In this document: positions 22,686-34,512 of the stretch, in pieces
Layout of the letters: every line of letters begins with the position of its first letter
Position numbering within the stretch: the first letter of the stretch is position 1
Assembly: GCA_035772405.1 (NCBI GenBank)
Contig: JAYKKM010000047.1
Coordinates: forward strand, 5,419,001-5,483,000
DNA length: 64,000 nt
Direction: 5' to 3'
From: Chrysogorgia sp. JL179-B06
Lineage: Eukaryota > Cnidaria > Anthozoa > Scleralcyonacea > Chrysogorgiidae
Translations under genes and position numbers: made by a program
The notes under the pieces: generated by a model
Seen by the model: the letters and a program-made list of their open reading frames with translations, nothing else
Databases searched by the model: none
Told to the model about the DNA's origin: nothing

Positions 22686-24194
22686 TCAGGGTCGAGAAGG
22701 CACACTATATTTCTGTTGAAAGAAATTCAAGCCGGGCTGAATGTTTGCTTTCGCTTGTGCCACAACCTGGTTTTGCAGAGCAGTATTACGAGAAGCAATT
22801 TCCCGAGCAACTGCAGTAGTGCATGGATAATAAGCAACAACAACAGCCTGCGAAACAGCTACCAGTTTCTCGTAGAAGGAGAAGATCAGCGGCCCATCAC
22901 TCTCGAGGTAGTAGGTAGCTTTAACAAAGTGAATTCCAGCATCAACAATCGCTGCTAGCTCTAAACGCAGGTCTTGCAGATCTTGAGGATCATCTATTAT
23001 ATCCAATAGATGCTGACGATTTGCGGGACAAATGTTCTCATTTTCCCTAAGGAAAGGCTCAACATCGCCAAAGTAATCACAAACCTGATTCTGGATCTCC
23101 CATTTGCTCCACCATCGCGTTTCACTGTATGACTTCATGGAAATTCCTTTTTTCTCTTTCCACAATAGTCGAGCAGTGTGGCTACGAGAAAATAGACTCA
23201 CCCAGTAACGGGTGAATCCATGAGCCAGGACTCTAAATTGGAAATGATTACCCACATTGTCAATTGTGTGAGAAAAACACACAATGTCCATCATGTTTGG
23301 ATAAAAGAATGACATCTGACACAAGGCTGCTCCATTCACTGAGGCTCCGTCTCTGATCGCTGCTATTAACATATTTGGGCCAAAATGATGATCAACAGCT
23401 ACATAAGACATCAGTCTTTGGGCTAATTCTTCGGCCTTTAATGCCTTAGCAAGAACTTGCAGCCGTAAGAGACGCTGCGTAGGCTTAAAGTTTTCTTGTA
23501 CAAACGAATGACAACAGCAAGAGCCTCTCCTAATCTAGTTGTGCCGTCAAAAATAATAGATACCTCCTCGACATTCTGGAGCTCGCTTTTAACTTTTTGT
23601 TTTTCCTTTTCGAGTATCAAAGGGATGAGCTCACTAAGGTGACCAGAGACAGTCAGACGGTGACCATGTTTCTCAAGTAATGGACGAAGGTCATCAATTT
23701 TCGATAGTGGTATTCCAGTACTAAGGAAACACTCTATCAATTCAAAGCGAAACACTCATTTCTTCAGGAAGTGTAGACCCACTGATATTACGCTTGTCTT
23801 GCTTTTTCGAACACTGCACGATTGATTGGTTTTCTTTTTTGATTTTTGCAATACTAGCCACTCCGCTTAGATGCTTTCTTGACTTTATGAGAGCTTTTCT
23901 TTAAAGAAAGAATCTCACTGCAGGCATTACATCTTAATTTTCCTTCTACCACGGCAAAATGTTGTTTAGGAAAGTCTTTCAATCTATCCCAAGCACACGT
24001 CTTACTTTTTACTGTTGTAACTTCGATACCTCAGTCCTAGTCCTCGTTGTCTGTTTTTTTCTGTTGTTGACATTTAATTGTCGTTTCTGACGTATTGCAG
24101 CACTTTCAGGAACCTATAACCTTGCCCCAGTATTCACTGCCTCTGCCATGGGATCATTTACAGGTACAAATTCCTGATCGTCTTGTTCTGCCAT
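22686..24194 (-). pseudogene. hAT-like transposase with BED-type zinc finger, frameshifted
   Basis: Minus strand: ATG at 24192-24194, early stops, then a BED-like finger segment (GKLRCNACSEILSLKKSSHK) in the 23.9-kb region. Next is 23438-23755 with VSIIFDGTTRLGEALAVV, containing the first catalytic Asp region. After a frameshift near 23480 comes 22686-23411 with CFSHTIDNVGNHF and SETRWWSKWEIQNQV, typical of hAT transposases. The 3' end lacks a clear C-terminal dimerisation domain. It lies between Polinton ORFs on AT-poorer DNA, so it entered the Polinton later. Terminal repeats were not found with certainty. Confidence 0.75.
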
Positions 24195-24802
24195 AGTTAT
24201 GAACTTCAAAATGGTTGCTCAAGTAACATATCTAGGTGGAATATCCGCTGAAATGGTGGATGGCTGGCTCAGCTGTTTACTGTCGGGAGTCTCTGGACTC
24301 GGGACTGCAGTCGGGACTCGGAATTCGGTAATCGGGATTCGTCCTGAAACATTCGAATCATTCGGGAAAAACAAGAAAAACACGTTCTTCACTTCTTCTC
24401 TAGTTTTTACTAGAAATTTCCTAAAATTATGCTTTTGCCTGAGAAAATTGCTTGAAGTTGCTTGTCCCATAAAAAGTTGCTCCAAACGCAAAAAGTTGCC
24501 AAAACGTTGCCAAAACGTTTCCGAGCACAATCTGTAGAAGCCTACCTGTGTATTGGATTGTTTTTTTGGATTAAATTGATTTTTCCACGCGAACAATCCC
24601 TTTCCAGCATTCGGAATAGTTGATTTTTTACACGTAAGTTATCTTCATTAGATAAATGGATCCAACATTTTGGGGTATGTGCTGTACGTTTACGACATCT
24701 TATTCTTATAGTATTACTTTTACATCGAAGAATGTCCCGTATAATTTGTGATTTGATAACAATACGTGAGTTATTACGTCGTTTTTTCTAGGTCTTTTTA
24801 TT
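24195..24802. other. No gene seen; short CGGGACTCGG repeats
   Basis: Contains near repeats of GGGACTCGG/CGGGATTCG at about 24296-24342 and AAAAGTTGC/AAACGTTGC at about 24470-24520. This is probably the remaining end of the hAT insertion. No coding sequence recognised. Confidence 0.45.
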
Positions 24803-25033
24803 TTAACCATAATAAAATATTGTTTTAATTCCAAGATAGTCTATATTGTTTTGTTTAATAAAATTTATGATACACTCAATTTTATATATAATAGATGATG
24901 ATAATCTTTCTTCTAATCTTTCTTGTATTACTAAATAATTAATATAAATGATTTTCTCGTCATCTTCTGTAAAATTTAATAGATATTCATGAAATATTTC
25001 TGGTGAAATATTTCTGGTGAAAATAAAACACAA
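24803..25033 (-). CDS. Hypothetical Polinton ORF fragment
   Basis: 76 codons, Ile/Glu/Tyr-rich (SPEIFHEYLLNFTEDDEKII...ERLEERLSSSIIYKIECIIN), no recognised family. The base composition is that of the Polinton rather than the hAT insertion. Upstream minus-strand sequence to about 25090 looks like its broken 5' part. Confidence 0.3.
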   Translation of the reverse strand: MCFIFTRNISPEIFHEYLLNFTEDDEKIIYINYLVIQERLEERLSSSIIYKIECIINFIKQNNIDYLGIKTIFYYG

Positions 25034-25262
25034 GCATCATTATTTAAAACTTCATAGGCTATATAAGTTTCGTTATTTTTATTTTTTAAATAAATTTCTA
25101 TATGAATAGTTTCACTCATTTTTTTAGAAAATATGAGTTAGGTAATTGGTTGGGAGTTGGAGAGAAACCGTTGGTGACATTTAACTGTGTTAGTGTAAAA
25201 GAGGCGGATCATATTAATATAGGGATCTTGTTGATGGATAGAAGAAAAAAAAAGAAAAAACC

Positions 25263-26643
25263 ATGGAGAATCAACAGAAGAAACTTAAATATAATGAAAA
25301 AGAAATAGAACGTTTAGTAAGTTTGTTTGAAAGTCAAAAAAAAAATCCTCAAACAAATGAGGATAACCCTATTAATGTCGAGAAAATAGATGAAAAAGAA
25401 AAAGTGGTTGAACAAACTTTTTCAATATCAATCGCTCGTAAAGCGGGTGTTAATTTTATAGCTTTTATACAATCGTTGACATTACTGTTTAATTATTTGA
25501 TTAATTATCCACGGACAAGTGTAAAAAATAATGATGATTATGTACGATTTATTTTTAGTCACATTCCTAAGGTTTTTTTTCTACAGCTGTAATGAAATTA
25601 TGTGATGTCAATGTAAAACACATGCAAGGTAATCAAGAAATGATAACTAACGGATGGAAATGTACGGTAGTTATTCAAACTTTTCCATCTAGATTATCGA
25701 CTAAAAAAAACAATTTTACTTAGGACAAAAACAATTTACAATAGATTAAATAAAGCAAATGAAAATGATAGTGGGGGGGGGGGGGTGGGGGGTGGGTGGG
25801 GGGTAAAGTAAATAAATCTATAACAAAATATGATCGTAAATTTCGCACTGGAGTTTTTTATATTATCAGTACTAAGTTAACACAAACAATTAAAAATTGT
25901 TGTTTTGTGTTATCTATTTTAGTAGGTCTATCGTTTTTGTATAAATATCATAGGTGTGAGACGATGACTAAACATCCTGGTAAAAGTATTGACGAATTAT
26001 TTAGTATTGATGAAATGCGTAATGTGTATAAAAAATCGGGTATACCCAAGGGTGAAGAAATTAAAGTTAAACAATTTTCGATTGTGTACGAAGAATTTCT
26101 TAATGCTCAAGGTGTTGATTTGGTAGTGTATTCAGATCTCGATTTAGATATTATCATTTATGATTCACGTACAGATTCTGAAGGAAATCTTATTTAATTA
26201 ACCAATAATATAGTATGTTTATGGTTAAATAATAAACATTATGATGTTGTTTTAAATATGAAGGAATTTTCTAAAATACAACCCAATAAATTTTGTATTA
26301 AATGTCTGAGTTATTTATCACATGGTGAATTTATTGATTCACATGTGTGTCGAACTAATTTAACATGTCAAAAATGTTATAAAAATAATTTATGTCCTAA
26401 AGATATAAATATTAAAAAACCTTCTCAAAAAAATTATATACGCTTAACTCCTTGTCAATATATATTTTTTTGTGAAACATTTCATAAAATATGTTCTAGA
26501 TTTTCTTTTATTCAACATGATAAAAGTGTAAAACATGATTGTTCTAAAAGATTTTGTTTTCATTGTAATAGTTATCAGAAAAAAACGCATTATTGTTTTA
26601 TGAAAACACTATCTATTCCAAAAATAAAAAATAGGTACGCTTA
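25263..26643 (+). pseudogene. Polinton DNA polymerase B, N-terminal portion
   Basis: Successive plus-strand frames: 25263-25592 (basic/acidic N-terminus, MENQQKKLKYNEKEIERLV), a damaged stretch with a long G run (25773-25802), 25796-26197 (KHPGKSIDELFSIDEMRNV, FLNAQGVDLVVYSDLDLDII) and 26258-26644. The last has the Cys/His-rich region typical of protein-primed polymerases of Polintons: KFCIKCLSYLSHGEFIDSHVC and TCQKCYKNNLC. Stops and shifts separate the pieces. The exonuclease portion continues at 28.7 kb beyond a 2-kb insertion. Confidence 0.7.
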
Positions 26644-28717
26644 GGCGTACATGTATCTACTGGCTGATGAACAAATGAATGATGAACGAAATGAATGAAT
26701 GATAATCAGTGAAACGAATGATGAATAAATGACAAATGAATGATATCTCTGGGATATATGGTAGTATTTTCAAAATTATATACATCACTGGTTAAATTTA
26801 ATGCTGTGGAAGATATAAAGTACTGGTAGGACTTTGTTACAGCATTCTAATTTCTAAGTAATATATAAGATGTACTGTTATACTCAGATACTTACTATAC
26901 TTCAAAAACTGCTGCAGAAGTCTGCAAAAATTGTTTAACAATTATAAGTAATATAAATATTACTTATAATTTATATGAATAAATAAAAAAAATGATTAAT
27001 GAATAATGATATGATGCATGAATAAAAAAAAATGATAAATAAATAAATAAATATATAAATAAAAAATAAATAAATAAATAAAAATAGTTGACCATACAAA
27101 TGTTAGATCTGACCGCCTGAACTCGCATCTGATTGGTCATACTGACTGTCGACTTTGCAGACTAACCCTACGGGCTTGCAAGTTGCACTTGAAACCATGT
27201 TCACATACTTATATAAAGTAATAATACCAACTTGTCAGAAACATTTTTCTGAGGATTTGAGCTTGACGATTGTCCATATATTATCTGTCTGTCAATATCA
27301 CAGCACAACAGGTACATATTAACACACCCAAGCATTACTGATATATTTATAGTGACTGCTACATAGGCAATACAGGTACAGTATATACTGTATACCAATC
27401 GATCCAGTACATCATTTTCTTGATTGGAGCTTGACGATCGCCCATGTACAGTATCGTCTGTCTAAGATCCCACATTCTCTACAACAGTGTACCTGTATAT
27501 ATTAACACACATGGTGTAGACAGGTGATACATAGACTGTCATCAAGCTCTAATCCTCAGTAATAGTTTCTGATTAGAGATTAGCCACTCTAACGATTGAG
27601 CTACTGTGACTCAGATGGAGGTTACGATAATATATCGGTTCGATTGATAGAGTATACATACTGTCGATGCACCAGTCACTGTATATCAGTCTCACCCAAG
27701 CATTACTGATATACTGTAATTATAGTGACTGCCACATTACTGATATATAATGCTGAGATTGCTGCAATAAGGCAGTAAATGTCATTGAATAAAAATAAAT
27801 TTCATTTGATTGAGTTTTATCACAAGTATAGTAGTGTACTAATCTCTACAGCATCACAGGACACTTTTGGTCAGTCTCAGTCTTTTTAATTGTAAAAGCA
27901 TACAATACAATACATAGTCTTGATTTTAACTTATACATGAAGTTTGGATCTATATGGCATTGAACAAACATCTCTTAGTTCATCTAAATCACTGTTTTTA
28001 AGCCATACGACCACAACCAACATTTAGAAATGCCCTTTCAAAAATATCAATTCATTTTCAAGCGACTAAAAAGTCTGAAAACAACCACAAACGTTTAGAA
28101 ATACAAACCAAGGTTGTTCTAAAATCTCTTTAAATATAATGTCGAAGGTTTATATTGTGTGTACTTGTTGATAGTAATCAAATTAAATGGGGTTTTAAAA
28201 TAAAACGAAGCAATTGTATATGATGAACTTTCCGTAATTTGACCCTTTTACTAACTGTCAACAGATAGCGAAAGTGGACGACGGGTATTCTACAATTTAG
28301 CGAACTTACCGACACTTAACAGCTGCGAAATTGCCGTGACTCTTAGTATTTCGTAATTCATTTGCGCTTTTAAAAACGTCTGGTGTTCATAACTGACCAA
28401 TTTTCGCTTGGGGTGTTCTTGGTATTCGTGTCAAATTAAAACACTGAAGATTACATGGAATTCTCAACTGATAGTGAATAGACCGCCATTTTAAATTTAT
28501 TGCGATATGATTTTGCGAGATTAACATAATCGGGGGGGGGGGCAATCGTTCATATTCGGTCCATTTACCTGTGTTTTGATTGGCTCCGAAGGCATTCTTT
28601 TGTTAACTTAACTTACATTACATTACACGCACGACAGCAAAGTATCTACTAGCGCACGCGCAGTAGATACAAAAACAACAACCAACATTATTTTTTCGAT
28701 TTTGAAACAAAAGTAGA
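26644..28717. other. Non-coding insertion inside the polymerase gene
   Basis: No coding frame. Contains GAATGAAT/AAATAAAT-rich tracts (26670-26760 and 27000-27085), several TTTCTGAGGATTTGAGCTTGA-type pieces of SINE-B (27240-27270, 27540-27640, the latter in minus orientation with A box TAGCTCAATCGTTAGAG), a short G run near 28532 and a hairpin GTATCTACT/AGTAGATAC near 28637-28665. Target duplications are not evident. Confidence 0.6.
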
Positions 28718-28727
28718 TGAAAATAAA

Positions 28728-29520
28728 ATGTCAGTTCCTTTTTATTGTATAGTACAAAAAGTATGCATACTATGTCAAGATATCCCGTTTAAAAAACAAA
28801 AAATCCCCGTAATAAAACAATCGTGTTTTGTTGATGAAAATATTGAAGCAGTTAGTTGTTGTGGAAATAGACAATTTCTTTTTGATAATAGTAATGTTGT
28901 TGAAGATTTATGTAGTTTTTTATTGGAACAAGAGGGTTCTGTTTGGATTGCACATAATGGGGGTAGATTTGATACAATTTTTATTTTTAAATATTTATTA
29001 GAAAAATTAAATATTATTCCCAAAACTATTATGAATGGTACTAAAATAATGAGTTTAGAAATATACGAGACGAATATTCGATTTTTAGATAGTTATTTTT
29101 TTTAACTATGCCCTTATCTGCTATTCCTAAATGTATGGGGCTTCTCGAAGATGAAAAAGGGTTTCATCCCTACAGATTTACTGATTTAGAGTATAGAGGA
29201 GTTATGATTGATAGGGAATATTTTGATATAGATAATATGAGTGATAAAGATTGTGAATTAAAAGTAAATAAAATAATATGTAATTATGCATAAAGTGTAA
29301 TTTTGAAAAATGGTATAATGAAAAAAAAAATATATATATATATATATATATTTCGAGATGAAATATATTATTGTTGTGAGGACGTGAATATTTTAAGAAA
29401 AGCGAGTGTAACATTTTCATCGATGATAAATATTATTGCACGTATAGCACCTTTTTATGAAAAACATTGTATTACTATTGCAAGTTTAGCATCAAAAATA
29501 TTTCGTCTTAATTTTTTAAG
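28728..29520 (+). pseudogene. Polinton DNA polymerase B, exonuclease portion
   Basis: Frame 28728-29105 holds WIAHNGGRFDTIFIFKYL, the N-x2-3-F/Y-D exonuclease II region of family B, protein-primed enzymes. Frame 29108-29293 continues with PLSAIPKCMGLLEDEKGFHP and DREYFDIDNMSDK, typical of DNA_pol_B_2 members from Polintons. Stops separate these and a short TA tract follows near 29331. A third piece (29350-29520: DEIYYCCEDVNILRKASVTF) leads up to the LINE insertion. It is a replication enzyme in the intact element and is non-functional here. Confidence 0.85.
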
Positions 29521-29529
29521 ACGAAAGAA

Positions 29530-30089
29530 GGATATGAGAAGGATATTATATCACTGGGTAGAAGGATATTATATCAGAGAAGGATATTATATCACTGGGA
29601 TAAGGATATTATATCCTGTGAGAAGGATATTATATCACTGGGATGGCTACCAATCCCAGAACGTAGAGACTACAATCTTATGAAGCTTGCTCATAAGGCA
29701 CTTTATAGTGCAGTTTGGCCAGCGTATTTGCCTCTGGAGCGATATATACTATCCAGGTCGCTGAGGTCTTCTGAAGAGGTACAACTGAAAATACCTTTCG
29801 AGACAGGAACTTTCCAGCACAGTACAATCCGAAATATTGCTGAAACTAGTCTTTTTCTGAGTCATCTCAAAACTGAAATGACATCTTTGGCGGAGAGTAG
29901 GCTAGTGAACGAGTCAGTCTAATGACATCCGCAATTAAGTTGTAGTTGTAATTTTAGTATAATCAGAATCAATTTATAATTTATTGTATTTTATTATCAT
30001 GTGTATTTATTTATTCATTTATATTATATAGCTTTAATTATGATTGCGGACGAAGAGCCAATGTAATTTTTGGATATGTCGTATTAAAC

Positions 30090-30110
<21 letters not shown>
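29530..30110 (+). mobile_element. LINE 3' fragment inserted in the polymerase gene
   Basis: Starts with three to five copies of AGAAGGATATTATATCACTGG (29530-29645), followed by a frame (29680-29922) reading MKLAHKALYSAVWPAYLPLE, SRSLRSSEEVQLKIPFETG and TFQHSTI, the C-terminal part of a non-LTR retrotransposon ORF2. It ends in an (ATT)n tail at about 30088-30123, as expected for a 5'-truncated LINE insertion. The polymerase frame resumes directly after. Confidence 0.7.
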
Positions 30111-30123
<13 letters not shown>

Positions 30124-30125
<2 letters not shown>

Positions 30126-31463
30126 AAGAAAAATGTATAGGGATAATTCCTGCAGGAGGTTATAGATGTAGTGTAAATCAAAGTTTAATAGCTTTTTGTT
30201 GGTTGGATGAAATTAATAAACGTTTATGTGGCGCTTTAGAATATAAAGGTTCTTCTCAAGGAGAAAAAAAATATTAGAACGATTTGTAGATGGTTTTTAT
30301 GATAATACAGTTTTTTCGCGGATGTCCTCATTGTTTTGAAAAATATGAAATGAATACTTTAGTGAATGAAAAATTTGGAATATTATACGGTAAAACTCAA
30401 CGTTTTACAAATGAGTTAAATGCAGGATCTAAAGTTGTTGAAAAATGGGAATGTGTGTTTTTGGAGTAAAAAAATATAGTTGTACTGATATTATTGAATT
30501 GAAACAAAAAAATTTCATATACTACATTAGATCCGCGTGACGGTTTATATGGAGGGAGAACTTTTTCTATATGTTTATTTAGAGAGATAAAACAAAATGA
30601 AGAAATTAAATATGTAGACTTTACATCACTATACCCTTTTGTTCAAAACAATTTTTCGGTTTGATTAAATGTTGTATATTACCCCCACAAAATCTTTTTT
30701 TGGTCTTTTACCAGTCAGAGTAGCTGGAAAATTATTATTTCCTTTATGTAATCAATGTGCTATCGATAAATATAATAACTGTTTACACAATGAAAACGAA
30801 CGCTGTTTACAGGGTAAATGGACACGTGTTGAAATTAATAAAGCTATTGATAAGGGGTATAAAATATTTCAAATCTATGAAATATATCATTATGTACGAC
30901 AAGAAAAAATCTTCGTTGATTAGGTAAAATATTTTTAAAACTAAAACAAGAAGCATCAGGTTTACCCGGCGAATGTTTTAATATTGAAGGAAGTAAAAAT
31001 AAAATTAAAATTAAAAAGTATTGTGGAGATTATTTAAAACATGAACAGATTAGTTTAGATGAAGATAAAATAGGAAAAAATCCCGGTTTAAGAACTATAG
31101 CGATAACATTATTAAATTCATTGTGGGGTAAATTTGAACAAAATGTAAATAACACACAAGTTGCTTTTTTGAATGATTATGAGGAATTATTATTTTTAGC
31201 TAACGATAAGAGTAAAAAATTAACGTCTTTAGATTTTATTAATGAAACCCTTTTACGTTGTACATATGAAAATGTAGCTGAATCTACAGTAGCTTTAAAA
31301 ACGAGTAATGTTATTATCGCATGTTTTGTCACAGCTTATGCCCATTTACAGTTATATGATTTAATTGAAAAGTTAGGAAGACAAGTTTTATATTTTGATA
31401 CCGATCCTGTTATTTATGTGTGTAATGAAAATACTTGTTCAAATATTTTTTTCATTTCATTTT
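30124..31463 (+). pseudogene. Polinton DNA polymerase B, palm and thumb portion
   Basis: Pieces in shifting frames: CIGIIPAGGYRCSVNQSLIA and an FRGCPHCFEKYE segment (near 30318), VVEKWECVFGVKK near 30440, motif A VDFTSLYPFV near 30617, NSLWGKF (motif B) near 31115 and YFDTDPVIYV (motif C-like, with Pro after the second Asp) near 31390. The spacing fits protein-primed family B polymerases. At least four frameshifts or stops break it. The frame ends at 31465, converging on the acidic minus-strand ORF. Confidence 0.85.
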
Positions 31464-31842
31464 AATTAAAGATTTAGTTTTCTCAAAATAAATAAATTGT
31501 TCGCCATTACTATCTACATAGTCCAATATTTTATGTTCGTTATAATCATGTTCGTCTTCACTTTCTCTATTAAACTCATATTCATCGTTATTCATTGTTT
31601 TGGGGTTGACTACCCCTTCCCATAGTTCTTCTTCTTCATCGTTAACTTCTTCATCATCACCAACATCGTCTTCATCATTATCAATATCCTCTTCTTCATC
31701 ATCATCATCGACTTCTTCTACATTTATCGGATGGAAGCGTGAAGCGTCGAAACCATCGAAATCCCATTCGACGTCGCTGTCTTCGTTGTCTTCATTTCTT
31801 TCTTTCTTTTTTCTTTCTTATTTTTATATCAATTGCCTCCAT
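31453..31842 (-). pseudogene. Acidic protein ORF, frameshifted
   Basis: Minus strand: ATG at 31840-31842 followed by a basic start (MEAIDIKIRKKKER). A one-base shift near 31795 then leads into about 110 codons rich in Asp/Glu (VEWDFDGFDASRFHPINVEE, then EDD and DEE runs) ending NGEQFIYFEKTKSLIKMK with TGA at 31453-31455. Tail-to-tail with the polymerase, overlapping its stop by about 10 bases. No family recognised. The serine-rich plus-strand frame at 31600-31878 is its shadow. Confidence 0.45.
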
Positions 31843-32167
31843 TTTTTTTTCTTCGTAGTTACTTCTCGTTGTTTGTAGATCGTTTAGTTTGTACAGCATT
31901 TAGTTTGCCTTTATAGGCAAATAGCGTATTGTTTATGCGTTACTATAGTCACGATACCCAAGTTCATCCGAGGTGTGTGTTATGGTGTTTAAATAATTTC
32001 TGTTATGTTAAAATCAAAGTCCAATTTCATATCATCATGACCTTATATGGTTATGTATATTTAAGATCGTTATTTGTTTAAAAATATACACTATGAAACT
32101 AAAAAAACTTTTAAATTCTTATAAATATATATCTATATATTTCCTTTTGATTTTATAGACGGATAAA

Positions 32168-32859
32168 ATGAATGCTGTTTCACTACCATTTCATCACCCG
32201 TTTATGTTAACATTATGCGGTCCTAGTTAATCTGGAAAAACATTTTGGATTTTACAATTACTAAATTATATTGAGACAACGATAACACCAAAAATTACGA
32301 AAATAGTTTATCTTTATTCAATATATCAACCCTTATACGATAAAATGCATACGCTTTTGGAAGAGGAAAAAATGAATTTCGAATTTGTCGATTGTAAGAA
32401 GGGTATACCCGATATTGTTGATATACAAAATAATTCATCTGACAATACTTTAATTATTTTAGACGATCTTATGCAAGTCGCTGCATCGTCAAAAGAAAAT
32501 CTTGATAAAATTGATAATATTGCAACTCAAGATGTTCATCATCGTAATGTAAGCGTATTTTTTACATGTCAAAACTTATCTTACGGTAATAGAAGGTGCG
32601 AAATTTACGTATCGACAGTCATTATTACATCATGTTTAAAAATTTAAGTGATTGTAGAAATATGTATACAATATGTGATAATAAGAAAATAAATAGAAAT
32701 CAATTTGAAAAAATATTAGCAGATATTAATAAAGATCCTTATGGATATTTATTATTTGATAATTGTAATAAGGGGTATGATAATTGTAGAATAAGAACAA
32801 ATATATTTCCTAATGAAAAAACCTTTCTATATGACCTGTATTTAAAAAAAAATTTGTAA
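32168..32859 (+). pseudogene. Polinton FtsK/A32-type packaging ATPase
   Basis: ATG at 32168; the first 20 codons lead to LTLCGPS, then TAA at 32228-32230 falls inside the Walker A loop, just before SGKTFWILQLL. The same frame continues through YLYSIYQPLYDKM, Walker B region NTLIILDDLMQ (near 32450) and SVFFTCQNLSYG. A frameshift near 32600 moves the C-terminus (YIMFKNLSDCRNMY, DPYGYLLFDNC, RTNIFPNE) into the 32596-32859 frame. The order and motifs match DNA-packaging ATPases of Polintons and related viruses. The stop and the shift inactivate it. Confidence 0.88.
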
Positions 32860-33001
32860 AGATTTTGTCAATTTATAAATAAAGAATCTTTTTTTGTTTT
32901 GTTATTGTCTTATTTGCTATATAAGTAAAACAAATGAAAGGAAAAAACTAGTGTTGTGGGGTAAAAACAAACAAAATTCCTAGAAGTTTCATCGTCATAT
33001 A

Positions 33002-33257
33002 ATGAAAAAAATCAATACAATTAAAAGGGAAAAAATAAATTTGGAAAACTTTTTCTCGAGATGCTAAACATACCTATGTTGATATTTCTAAGCGAATTTA
33101 CACAGATGTAAAACGTATAGTAACCGGTAAAAGAAGAAAAAGGAAAAATGTTACTCAAATAGGTCGAAAACGTAAAAGGAGACAAAAAGGAGGATTTTTA
33201 CCCGCTGCTTTAGCTTTAGCACCTTTGGGGCTTTCACTATTAGGATCGATATTTTGA
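33002..33257 (+). pseudogene. Small basic core/pX-like protein
   Basis: ATG at 33002 begins MKKINTIKREKINLE. After a one-base shift near 33050 the other frame reads YVDISKRIYTDVKRIVTG, a strongly basic run (KRRKRKNV..GRKRKRRQ), then KGGFLPAALALAPLGLSLLG before TGA. A basic body, a GG step and a Gly/Ala/Leu-rich hydrophobic tail resemble adenovirus pX-like or minor core proteins, which are cut by the viral protease after such steps. The gene sits between ATPase and protease, as expected for a virion component. Identification rests on layout only. Confidence 0.45.
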
Positions 33258-33444
33258 TAAAAAACTAACAGACATTTGAATTGTTTTGTAAAATATTTTA
33301 ATTAAAATTTTGATTTATTAAAAGAACAACAACTTTGATTATTGGGTTTCTGTGTTTCTATTTTATTTTTACATTTTTTATTATAGATGTTAACTATTAC
33401 ATTTCCCAGTATAACTATTTTACCCCCTAATTTAACATCATTCA

Positions 33445-33770
33445 TTAATTTATTTGATTTTTACTTTTAAATAACGAATATTCTGGTGTTTGTTTTATTT
33501 CATTTTTACATTTATTATACAAATAATAAAGACTCCAATTTCCACATACAACTGTCACCAGGCATTGAAGTGGAATTTTTTGATCATAAACAAATGTCAA
33601 ATTATTTGTTTCAACATAAGTCATCCAATACTCTCGTTTATAAAATCTAACTTTTTTTGCAAAACTATCAAAAAAATACGTTTGTATTTATTTTTTTATA
33701 TGTTTGTTTTTATCAACCCAAATAGCTACCCAATATTGTCCTTTGTCTTTTTCGTATATAACTTACAGGC
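33445..33770 (-). pseudogene. Adenain-like cysteine protease remnant with altered catalytic residues
   Basis: The minus-strand frame, broken by a TAA near 33680, reads KGQYWVAIWVDKNKHI, YFFDSFAKKV, then LTFVYDQKIPLQ and VCGNWSLYYLYNKC. This follows the adenovirus protease plan (..HW.a.., ..FDSFG.., ..Q......CG..C..FL). Seen directly: where the family has the catalytic His before Trp there is Tyr, and where it has the catalytic Cys three residues after CG there is Ser. The N-terminal portion is not recognisable. It would mature virion proteins in an intact element. Confidence 0.7.
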
Positions 33771-33787
33771 ATTTTAATTTTTTTTAA

Positions 33788-34250
33788 TTATTTTAAAAGT
33801 TTAGTATGTTGTTTAGCTGTTAAATTATAATTTTGAGTTTTCGATACATTGTGTGTTAAATCATACAACATATCGTCGTAATTAACATCATAATTATTTA
33901 ATTTTATTATATTGCCCGTTGGTTTAACATTTTTTTCCTTTAAGAAATCTTTAATTTGTCCTTCACTTATACTAGTAATTGTTTTTTTTTGAAGAAGACG
34001 TTTGCGGTTCTTCTTCTTCATTAGTAGATGATTCAGCTTTTCTTTTTCTTTTTCTTTTTTTTTTTAAATTCACTATATTTTCTTCAGTTTGATTAATATT
34101 CTTATTTTTTAATTCTTGTTCCATTTTATCTTTACTTTCTGATAAAAGATATTTCTCTTTGTTTTTAATTCCTTGTAATAATTTTTTATTATAATTGTCT
34201 TTTTTTAATTTATTAGGATCAACTAATTGTACTTTATTAATACCACTCAT
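33788..34250 (-). pseudogene. Conserved Polinton protein of unknown role (PX-like)
   Basis: ATG at 34248-34250 starts MSGINKVQLVDPNKLKKDN; the KVQLVDP start is common to a conserved Polinton protein. It is Lys/Glu-rich, then KKKRKRKRKAESSTNEEEE. A shift in a T run near 33980 moves the rest into a second frame: EGQIKDFLKEKNVKPTGNII and YDDMLYDLTHNVSK, stop at 33788-33790. The G-N-I-I..L...YDDML C-terminal box also fits that protein. Lies immediately upstream of the protease on the same strand. Confidence 0.5.
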
Positions 34251-34476
34251 TTCTTTGTTTCTTTTATAATCAATTTGTAGGCTTTTTCAAACACGTGAAT
34301 CAAATGATGGTCTTCACTTAATATAATTTTTAAAACTTTTTTTTAATTTTATCTCGTACAAAACGTTTAAGAATTGTTTTATTATCGTTTGAAATAGGTA
34401 GTAATATTTTACTATTTAAAATATTTTTTGATTTCTTGGAGTTTCCTAATCAAATCATCATCAATTAATTTTTGTT

Positions 34477-34479
<3 letters not shown>
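34251..34479 (-). other. Polinton remnant, no clear gene
   Basis: Very AT-rich; short minus-strand stretches such as LIDDDLIRKLQEIKKYF and TILKRFVRDKIKKK suggest a broken ORF ahead of the PX-like gene. Confidence 0.3.

Positions 34480-34512
<33 letters not shown>

Noticed and set aside
26654..28665. A transposon bounded by GTATCTACTG-like inverted ends within the polymerase gene
   Set aside because: The match is only about 10 bases and the flanks show no target duplication.
31600..31878. Serine-rich 92-codon plus-strand frame
   Set aside because: Antisense shadow of the acidic minus-strand ORF (31453-31842).
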